Positions 55,620 to 64,000 of a DNA stretch of 64,000 nucleotides are shown here, in pieces (the stretch's first letter is position 1; each line of letters starts with the position of its first letter). The notes under the pieces were generated by a model. That model made no database searches. It was not told where the DNA came from and was given only the letters and a program-made list of their open reading frames with translations. The translations under genes and the position numbers were made by a program. The DNA comes from Lunularia cruciata (lineage: Eukaryota > Streptophyta > Marchantiopsida > Lunulariales > Lunulariaceae), in contig OX419756.1 of assembly GCA_948567375.1 (NCBI GenBank), positions 24,964,552-25,028,551 of the forward strand, read 5' to 3'.

Positions 55620-56359
55620 TGTGATCTCTAAATATTTTCCAAGAACCAAGAAAAAACCCTAAATAAGGGATTTCAAAATTAGGGTAAAAATTAATGGAAA
55701 ATGTGCAAGGATGAGAGCTTGTTGAGGGAGCTATATTGATCAAATTGTGGCTTATTTTATATCATTGGATAGCTTATCTCATAGGCTTTCTACTTAATTA
55801 TAAAACATTGGAATTTAAGTCACATAGAGAAAGTTATGCTCATCTGAGCTACAAAGGATTTTCCTCATCAAAAAGATATAAGATTACCCCACTTGGAGTA
55901 CAAATTGGTTGAAGGCTGAAGTACATATTGGAGAAAGCTGAGAGTATAGGTTGAAATTAGCTTTCTTACAAAGCAAGAATGCTCTAAAGCTCAATTTTGA
56001 TAGAAAGCACAAAGAGTTGTTGCTGAATTCTTGTGATTGGATCCTCTCCGTGCTTGCATGCTTGTTTGTATGCCCAATTGGTTTGGATTGGTGTGCGGGC
56101 ATTGTACTTAGGTTCTTTCCTTCTAGGAATGCTATTTATTTCTCCTTGGTAATTCTAGAAGTGATGACCAATAGATGAGGAATGTGTGTTATGATGATAG
56201 GTTAGGTTGCCCGTTACTACCCTACTCGATAGCAAGAATACAAAAAAACATATAGTGAAGGGTTCTACTAATTGGGTTCTATGCATGCTCAAACTAGTAG
56301 GAACCAGTTTATCTACAACCTCTGATCTATAGGCTCCATAGCTAGGCATCCTATGTGTT
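55620..56359. other. Unassigned sequence with weak similarity to the element E leader
   Basis: No domain recognised. About 55960-56230 shares stretches with element E 5220-5480: TTCTTGTGATTGGATCC, a following CTTGTTTGT, GTGATGACCA, and a GTTATGATG...GTTGCCC stretch. This suggests a fragment of an E-related leader. The remainder is AT-rich and unplaced. Confidence 0.35.
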
Positions 56360-56786
56360 CACAAAGTGAGAAATGCAACACAACATCGGTCAATTGCTTC
56401 TTCAATTGCAGGAATGTATTACTCAACATCTTCACCACCTAAAGCTTGTTCTTCACTTCCAGATGGACTTCCTTCATCTCCTTTGTCTTCTCTTGCAAAT
56501 GCACTAGTAGGAAATAGACTACACTCAATAGATAGTTTATGCCTTGGAATGTGTCCACATTGCAAACTTTATTACACAACACGTTCATTGGTGCCTTACT
56601 CCAAAGTGTTGATCTCCTTCTCTTTTGCCAACTTCTTTTGAGCTGCCTTCATTATCTTTTGCTTGACTCGGCCCTAAACTTGTTGATTGCAAACTCTTTC
56701 TTGATCTTACTCCTCTCCAAAACACCTCTCTTGGTTCTTCCTCCCTCTCTTTCAAAATGTTATCTTCAGGTAATTTCAAGTAAGGG
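56360..56786 (-). repeat. Minus-strand family-A LTR fragment (diverged subtype)
   Basis: On the minus strand it encodes a piece of the LTR gene (IPYLKLPEDNILKERE, VRSRKSLQ) matching 45780-45900. It is the flank into which the plus-strand LTR 56792-58485 inserted; a short continuation of the same gene (EEEDQEIHAEIKCMEGK) stands on the other side at about 58490-58560. Confidence 0.65.
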
Positions 56787-56791
56787 ATGTT

Positions 56792-58485
56792 GTGGTACCC
56801 ACATTTTTTTTTATGAGTTTTGAAGAAGTGTATTGAGAAAGCCAAATTATGAAGAAAAGAATGGACTTATATGTCTTTGGAGTACCCCAAAGAAGTAGAC
56901 TTCTGGTTGGGAATAGGAAGTACTCAAATGGACCTTACAAATAGACAAACCCAAAGAAGGGTGTCTTTAGAACGGGAAGTCGATGGAAGCAAAGTACAAA
57001 GACCAAGACAAAGAAGAAGACTTTGATGGGGTGGAGTACTTTTCACAGATTGTAGGTACGTTGTTGTCATTATTGAACAAGAAGAAGAAGGAGATTCAGA
57101 AAGATCATCTAGAGGTGAAGAATAAGTTGCAGGTGATGAAGTATCCGATTGAAGAAACAAGCAAATTGAAGGAGATGGTAACCCCAAGGGAAGAAGAAGC
57201 TGAAGTGTGATTGGAGGAATCTGGACTGTATGAATTGAAGTTGTTGGCATAGGAGACTTGGAAAGATAAGGTGAAGGACATTGATATGAATAATATGTTA
57301 ATTTTTCTTAGACATAGAGTTGATAGGAAGATGTTAGAGGTAGGAGACAATGTGTGTCTCAGATTAGATTTAGTAAATTCAGATTCAGAGAGACTTTGTA
57401 GTAGTGTGAAGGAAGATAAGAAGTCTGAAGTTGTAGAAGTAGGAGTACAAGTGTCTTTGGATCAGTTATCTGAGACATTAGAGAAGAATGGGTCAAAAGA
57501 CAAAGAAGTAGATAGGTTTACCCATGAGTGCAATTGTAGTTCAAGGTGAAGAGGTAGTAGAAATAGTGGATAATGTAGTGGAAGAAGATAGACCCAAAGA
57601 GAAGGAAGTGATAGGAGGATTATTGGGTTTGGAAGCAGAAGTCAAGGTTGATATTGGATCAGAGTAATAACAATTTTGAGATTTGAAGAGGAAAATATGA
57701 AGAGTTGCATTGTCATTTTGAATCTGCCGGTTGGTAGAGTTGTTGTAGAATGGTATAGTTGTTAGTTAACTATTGAAGTGCTTTGCATATTTAAAGGAGG
57801 CATTTGCAATATAATGTTGTTCATTATTCATAATTTCTAAAGTAGATAGAGCAAAGTGTTGTATCTCAGTGCTTGTGGCTTAAGCTTAATTTTGAGTCTC
57901 AAGTTTGTGTGTGTGCTTATGAGTGTTTGGAGAAATTTGAAGTGCAAGTCAGTGAGTTTTTGGATGGTGGATTCCGTAGGGCTGATCTTCATTCTATGTG
58001 TTTGATCTTGAGTGAAGTGTAATCAAAGCAATGCCTTGACAGATCTAAGAGGAATTGTAGTGTTGGTAGTATTCTGCATTTGTGAATGTAGCGTGAGTTT
58101 GATGTGAACCAATTTTGATCAAGGAAGGTGTGCCTTCAGTGGAGGGGTGGAATGCAATTCTGAGGAAAATTCATTTTGTAGTGAAGTAGCCATCTTTGGG
58201 AGAATCTAAATCATCACAATCAAAGTTGGTTTGGAAAGATTGGATAGTATTGTGATTATGAGTGTGTAATTTTTGATGGGACTATGATCAGTGCTTGTTA
58301 CTCTCTTTTGGGTGTGGTTTTTACCTAAGAGAATAAAGAAAAACTCAATAAAAACTCAGGAAAAACTCTAGAAGAACTACATTGTTACTATTTCCTTTGC
58401 ATTTGCCTACTTTTGACTTGTATCTTTGTGGGAACAAACTTTACTCACTGATTATTGCAAAAGTGAGACTTGCTAGGTTGTCATA
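56792..58485 (+). mobile_element. Family-A solo LTR, internally deleted, TSD GATGT
   Basis: Starts TGTGGTACCCACATTTTTTT and ends GCTAGGTTGTCATA. The perfect duplication GATGT is at 56787-56791 and 58486-58490. It is 1694 bp because most of the N-terminal part and the start of the coiled coil of the LTR gene are missing (jump near 56985). The remaining gene pieces are 56983-57210 and 57271-57549. Confidence 0.88.
56983..57665 (+). pseudogene. LTR-borne coiled-coil gene, deleted copy
   Basis: Only the middle and C-terminal coiled coil remain: EYFSQIVGTLLSLLNKKKKE, then LRHRVDRKMLEVGDNVCLRL and VEVGVQVSLDQLSETLEK. It is intermediate between the two subtypes of the gene. Confidence 0.6.
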
Positions 58486-58841
58486 GATGTATTTTCCTTC
58501 CATGCACTTAATTTCAGCATGGATCTCTTGATCCTCCTCCTCAATCACTTCTTTGGCTAACTGTTGGAGTTTGGTGATTGTGAAAATCCCAAGAAAAGAC
58601 AAAGTTATAATCATGACAAGCCACATTCATGAAAAGATTGTGCCACACTTGTGATACTTCATCTTTGAGCACAAAATAGTGCCAAGTGGAAAACATCCCT
58701 TCACATTCAAATGCAAGGAGAGGTATGTTGCATAAGAAATTTAAACCTAGGTGAGGAAGTACATTAGGCAACAATGACCACACCTCAATATAAAGTTTAA
58801 ACAAACCCAAGTCCTCACCATTCTCTACAAAAGAAGAAACA

Positions 58842-59159
58842 ATGGCACCACAAAAGAATACAAAGGTGGAAGCCCCAATCTACATACAATTGGAGTACTT
58901 ATATGATTATACCAACATAGGTCCCACCTTGAGGGAAAACATGAAGCATGGAACAATATGGAACTTTGTAGCTCACAAGTTCTTCTTGCTAGTGGAGGAG
59001 GAGCTTCTTAGGATTTTGGCAATAGTTGACAATATACAAATGGAATCCAAGATAATCCACCTTATAATTCCCATATTGGGTGATCCCAAGAGTTTCACAA
59101 CCATGACCATCACCAAAGATACTATGTGGGAGCTATTTTCTCTCAAGCCCAAGCCATAG
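58842..59159 (+). CDS. Hypothetical 105-codon ORF
   Basis: ATG in a purine-rich context (ACAATGGCA), ending in TAG. The predicted product is mixed in composition, with no low-complexity bias and no motif I recognise; the part around LLVEEELLRILAIVDNIQME is amphipathic. Sequence after the stop continues in a similar style for a few dozen codons, so it may be the remnant of a longer gene. No expression evidence. Confidence 0.25.
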   Translation: MAPQKNTKVEAPIYIQLEYLYDYTNIGPTLRENMKHGTIWNFVAHKFFLLVEEELLRILAIVDNIQMESKIIHLIIPILGDPKSFTTMTITKDTMWELFSLKPKP

Positions 59160-59746
59160 GACATCTTCCTTGCTTGGAGTGCATTCAGATTCAGATATAG
59201 CACTCAACACTTATAAAAATTAATTGTGCCCTTATCCGTAAGTATTTTTGAAGTATGCATTTCTTTGTGAATTTTATGGATTTTGTACCCATATATGTAG
59301 AAACAATTTGGCACTATTCCTATCTTTGTAAATATTATAGATTTCTACGCTTGTGCATGTAAATTCCCCTTTTATATAGATTATTTCTATACAATTTTTA
59401 AACTAAATCCAAGATTTAAATTTTGTTATTGTTTGACCTAGAACTTGCTCTAGTGTAAATTGCTTTATTGATGTTGAGAATGTATTTTTCATGAATGCTC
59501 TTGTAAATATTTTTAGATAGAAACTACAAGAGCTACATTTCAAGCTTACTATTTATTAGATAATAATAATAAAGATAAATAAATTTACTGAAGGTCAAAA
59601 TTCCTATTATCCATCATTGTACCAAGATAAAACAAACTAGGTATTTTTTAAAATAATTATTAACACTGTCTTATATCTATGCAATATAATCATGCATCAA
59701 TTTACTATTAAAAAATTAATTTTAATTTTCAATACACATATATTTT

Positions 59747-59747
<1 letters not shown>

Positions 59748-59778
<31 letters not shown>
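59748..59778. repeat. (AT)n microsatellite
   Basis: An uninterrupted AT run of about 14 dinucleotides; a shorter one lies near 59870-59882. Confidence 0.95.
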
Positions 59779-59779
<1 letters not shown>

Positions 59780-60095
59780 CCTCATGTATACATCTTGCAT
59801 CTTTGGTCAAGGAGTATAATTTGTTGTTGTAATAAATGCATGCTGATTTCCAATTTAAAATTTAAAACTTATATATATATATAGATCAACAAAGTATAGA
59901 GACCAATCCATATCTATAGATTTCACTACAACCATTAGTTATACGGGAACCATGAACAAAAATGGGTTCTCTATGACAAAAGTAATGCACTCTCCACTAT
60001 TCTATGCCATGAAAAACTTCCATTTATGGCTCATAGATGGATAGAAAAATATATCCTTCCTAAGTGCATCATTAACAAACACCTTAATCAGAAGT

Positions 60096-60416
60096 ATGAT
60101 ACATGGAGAAGTATATGATTACACTCCCATAATATTCACTAAACTATGGGAGTGTTGCTCAAGCTTTAGGAAGGTCATTCCAACAAAGAAACTGAAAGGA
60201 GGCACACCCTTCCTTATGTGGCATGTATTGATGGCAATCCTGGAACACCTTGCACTATGTAGCTTCCAAATGAAGGAGAACCTGACCAAGGAGATATTGC
60301 AAACTTCTCAATTGCCTATTTTCAACAAAAGTTACCAAGGAGTAAATGGGTTGAGGCCAAAATGTAAGTCCCCATGTAAAAGCCTTTCTAATTGCCAATT
60401 TTATAAAATGGAATGA
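60096..60416 (+). CDS. Hypothetical 106-codon ORF
   Basis: ATG to TGA at 60414-60416. The sequence upstream (from about 60005) reads on in the other frames as protein-like blocks (FMAHRWIEKYILPK), so this is probably part of a broken longer gene. Recognisable features: a Trp/His-rich hydrophobic stretch (FLMWHVLMAILEHLALCSF) and a basic C-terminus. Family unknown. Confidence 0.25.
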   Translation: MIHGEVYDYTPIIFTKLWECCSSFRKVIPTKKLKGGTPFLMWHVLMAILEHLALCSFQMKENLTKEILQTSQLPIFNKSYQGVNGLRPKCKSPCKSLSNCQFYKME

Positions 60417-60543
60417 TAGAGAGTGGGCAAACCTTTTTGAATCTATGGATGGCTCATGCTATCATGGTAACAGAGGAAGAGTTGCAAGAGCAATGCACCA
60501 TAGCCAAAGAAGAAGTTGTGTGCAGCAAGTGAAAGAAGGCAAC

Positions 60544-63500
60544 TGTGACAACTCAGCAAATATCACTTTTGTGGTAATCGGGTAAGTTAAGTTTGTTCCC
60601 GCAGAGATACAAGTCAGAATTGGTCAAATAAAAAGTCAAACAGTAATAATGTAGTTCTTCTTGAGTTCTTCTTTAATCTCTTAGGTAGAAACCACACCCA
60701 GAAGAGAGTAACAAGCATTGACTCGTAGTCTTGTCACGAATTCAGACTCCTTAATCACAACTCCTTCAATTCTTTCCAAACAATCTTGATTGTGATGATT
60801 CAGGCTCTCCCAAAAATGGCACTTCACTGCAAAATGACTTTGCCTCAGAATTGTGTTCCACTCCTCCACTAAAGGCACAACTTCCTTGATCAAAATTGCT
60901 TCACATCAACTTCACGCTACACTCACAAATGTAGAATACTACCAACACTACAATTCCTCTCAGATCTGGCAAGGCATTGCTCCGATTACACTTCACTCAG
61001 GATCAAACACACATAATGAAGATCAAAGCTACAGAATCCAACATCCAACAAGCACATTGACTTGCACTTTGAATTTCTCCACACACTCACAAACACAAGC
61101 ACAAAATTGATACTTGGAATCAAACTCAAGCGACAAGCACTACTTCACAGCATTTTGCTTTATCTATTCTTAGAAATTATGAGCACTAAACAACATAAGA
61201 TTGCAAATGCAACTCTTAAATAGTGAAGCAAATGATAGTTCCAACAAAAATACCATTTCCTAACAACTCTACAAACCTACAAATCCAAAATGTCAATGCA
61301 TCTCTTGATATCTATCTCTTCAAATCTCAATTCTGTTTCTAATCCGATCCAATGTCTACTTCTTCTTTGGCTTTCAAACCCAAACCCAAAGTAACTTCAC
61401 TTCCTACTACTCTATCCTCGGGTTTCACAACTCCTAATTCCTCTACCAACTCTAACAATTCTCTTTCCAAATCTGAAATTCCACTGGTGGGTAATCTTTC
61501 TAACTCCTTATCTCCCAACCCACTCTTCTCTAATGTCTCCAATAGTAACTCCAAAGACATCTGCACTCCTACTTCATCTACTTCGGGTTTTGCTCTGACA
61601 TCCTTCCGAAGTTTATATATCTCTAATTTGACTAAGTCTAATCTGATTGTGATATTATCTTCTACCTCCAATATCTTTCTATCTACACAAGTTCTGAGAC
61701 TAATCAGTAAGGCATTCAAGTCTTTGTCCTTTGCATTTTTCCTCCTTGTCTCCTACACCAACAACTTCAACTCGTGCAGTCTTGTCTCTTCAATGCGCAC
61801 GTTGGCCTTTGTACTTAGCATCGCATCCATCTTGATCACAATCTCCTTTAATGGCTCCAATCTCATTTTCCTCTCCCATTCTCGATCTGCAAGCCAATCT
61901 TCTCTATACATTGCCAATTCTGCTTTGAACTTGGCTTTCACAACTTCCTTCTCCTTCTCTTTTTGCACAATCTTTTCCTCTTGATTGCAAAGTAACTCTC
62001 TCAACCTTTTGTCCTCTCTATACCTCACTGTCAACTCTCGTTGCCACAGTAGCTTCTTCTCCTCTACACTCTCCATCACTCTATTGAGCTCTTGCTCTTG
62101 CTCTTTCTTTGCTACTCTTGCCATAGCATGGATAATTTCTTGTCTCAAATCAACAAACTACTGCTTCAAGATTTCATATTCAGCTATTTGTTTTTCCCTT
62201 GATATGAAATTTTTCTCTATTAGTTCCTCCCAATTCCTTGCTTCTCTCCTCAAGTTCTCAATCACTTGATTCTACCTACTGCATCTACTTGTAGTACTTC
62301 CCTTTCCTCCTCACCTCGGACTATACTCTTCTTCAACTCCGAGTTCTCTTCTTCTAAACTTGCTAACACCTTCAACACAGTCTTCACCTCCGGACACTTT
62401 GACTACATATCCTTCTTCTTGTGCTCTAACTTTACTAATAATGGGCACACAACCTTCCACAGGTACTCCACTCCTTCATTCGGAGTTACCTCAACTTGCG
62501 GAGTGATCTCCTTCTTCACCTCTTCTTCACTCGACACTTGCCTTCTGAGCCGTAGTTGCCTTATAGGAATGGATGCTTTGCTCCCCAAAATTTCATCCTC
62601 CTCTTCTCTTACCTTACTTGGCCCCGCTCCACACTTCACCTTGCACTTGGAACGAACTCCTCTTTGAATGGTAACTTTCTTCTCCTCCTGCTCTTGCACT
62701 TTGTCTTCTAATTTTGAGTTACCTTTCTCCTCCATCTCCATCTTGGCTTTCTCTTCCTCCGGTACCGATATCATCTCCCCTCCATCATTGCTATTACTAC
62801 TTGTGTCTCCACTTTGCAGTGTGAACTTGGGTTCTTCATCTCTTTCCGAGTCTTTAGACTTGCACTCGGCTTTGCCTTCCAATTCTTCCTCCGATGATGC
62901 GATTATCACCATTCCTTTCCTTGGTTTACTCTTCTAGACTTCCAAGGTCTTACTTTCTTGACGTCTTCTCCTTCTCCTTGTCGACTCCTCTTCTTTGACT
63001 TTGGAGTACTCACGTCCAACTGCACACTCTTCCCCGTCTGCATGTAGTACTCATCGCTGCTCCTAATTTGAAGAATGTATTGTTGCTCCTCCGTGTCAAC
63101 ATCTCTTCTTAAGTTGGGATGGAAATGCGACACCATCCTATTGCACTAGGATGGTGTCACATTGAGCAAGTTCTGCCGCATTGAGCAAGTTTAGCCCCAG
63201 ATAGAAATGAGCTACAAACGGCACAATGTAATGTAGAGGCGACTTATCCTGCAAATTCCATACCATTTGTCTTGTTCTCCCATGAAAACACTTTGCCCAG
63301 TTAATTGGATCTCTTGCAAACATCTTATGGAAGAACATCACTTGGTGCTTCATTACATAAGTCGTTCTCTCCGACTTCAAGATTGCCATTAGAGCACTCA
63401 TGATCCCTCTCTTGACAAGATCCTTGTAACTCTCTACTTTGTAACCATTCTTCGTGCGCTTGGAAGAGAAAGCATCTCTCACCTCCTGGGTTTCTTTTGC

Positions 63501-64000
63501 TACTTCACCCTTCCCTAAGAACGTGGCACCATGCTCCATGCTTGCTTCTCTTCCGAGTATTGACCTCCAATCCAACTCTATCGAGTGAGCCAAATTACCT
63601 CTCTTCCCTTCTTCCTTGGGGCCATCGAGACATCTACTCTTGATGATCTTAGTCATGAACCCTGGAAAACTAACATTCCAGTTCCAATGCCAAGAATGTG
63701 ATCCAAAGTCTGCTCAAGACTTCAATTCTTGCGATCACATCTAACTTCCAAATTGCATGATTTCTCACTGCAAATTCGGAGTTCTTCTTCCCTCCTCCCA
63801 TCTTTCTCTCTTCCACTCTGGGCTGGGGACTATTCTTCATACTGATTCCTGGATTAGCTCTCTCAAATTCTTCTCTACACACCAATGCATCTTTGACTCT
63901 ACTTCCCTTCCCACGATCTCTTGCAGGATGACTTCTTAACGGCGAGGGAAAATTGCTTGTCATCATTTTGTCTTAAGCCCAATTTTTATAGAGTCGCACC
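60544..64000 (-). repeat. Minus-strand family-A LTR running off the window
   Basis: On the minus strand it ends with GAGTTGTCACA at 60544. The other end is outside the window, about 385 bp beyond 64000 by comparison with the solo LTRs. A TATA box corresponding to 16951 lies at about 63985-63992. Confidence 0.85.
61339..63966 (-). pseudogene. LTR-borne coiled-coil protein gene, minus-strand copy
   Basis: Nearly full length. Pieces are 63670-63966 (start through the LSRLWITFL block), 63138-63656 (N-terminal domain), 62906-63136, 62403-62912 (acidic and basic linker), 62150-62400 (broken), 61753-62148 (coiled coil) and 61339-61719 (C-terminus). In this copy the frame is open ~55 codons upstream of the MGGGKK ATG, to an ATG at 63966 that sits very close to the TATA box, so the true start is unsettled. 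Frameshifts near 63660, 63137 and 61735. Confidence 0.7.

Larger units (their letters stand above)
58561..60543. other. AT-rich island with two unrecognised ORFs
   Basis: No retroelement domain is recognised here. It contains minus-strand 58541-58810 (89 codons), plus-strand 58842-59159 and 60096-60416, none of a family I know, and a strongly AT-rich stretch 59200-60000. It could be the oldest, least repetitive DNA of the window or a fragment of an unrelated element. Confidence 0.35.

Overview
The window is intergenic DNA from a land plant, almost certainly one with a large, repeat-rich genome (a gymnosperm or seedless plant is my guess; the sequence does not fix the taxon). I see no intact host gene, rRNA, functional tRNA or CRISPR array. 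Nearly everything is a nest of decayed Ty3/gypsy LTR retrotransposons, full of stop codons and frameshifts, so the coding entries are given as pseudogenes. I name LTR families A, B, D and E. Evidence is terminal TG..CA ends, target-site duplications (TSDs), primer-binding sites (PBS), polypurine tracts (PPT) and protein domains.

Left half (1-28165): an Athila/Tat-like element (A-I) with a tRNA-Asp-type PBS. Its 5' LTR, PBS and gag start occupy 1-2420; the rest of gag, protease, RT and integrase and the 3' LTR occupy 21921-28165. Between them lie a pyrimidine-rich stretch with a ~100-bp tandem array, element E (3830-14418) inserted in that array, and a truncated minus-strand chromovirus-like element D2 (15541-21920) that carries a 3.75-kb family-A solo LTR. 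E carries a family-B solo LTR.

Element E is the most interesting object. Between its protease and reverse transcriptase it carries a C5 cytosine DNA methyltransferase domain (motifs I, IV, VI, VIII, IX/X in canonical order), and at the integrase C-terminus it carries a PHD finger. That is a retroelement with a possible DNA-methylation writer and a possible histone-tail reader. This copy is broken, mainly by TAG and TGA stops of the kind C-to-T decay produces. Its LTRs are also arranged in a circularly permuted way.

Right half (28166-64000): a gypsy RT/RNase H scrap, a minus-strand family-A LTR, and a second Athila-like element (A-II, from 31299). A-II's 5' LTR is split by a minus-strand gypsy element C (32275-45616), itself split by a complete chromovirus D1 (36300-41865, TSD CCAAG). 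A-II's gag is split by another family-A solo LTR (49591-53378, TSD TACCA). Then come an unassigned stretch, a third TSD-flanked family-A LTR (56792-58485), an AT-rich island with two unrecognised ORFs, and a minus-strand family-A LTR running off the end.

Two further themes recur. Family-A LTRs are unusually long (~3.75 kb) and each contains a remnant of a ~810-codon gene for a coiled-coil protein lying wholly inside the LTR. Family-D LTRs carry perfect multi-unit heat-shock elements just upstream of a TATA box, suggesting a heat-responsive chromovirus.
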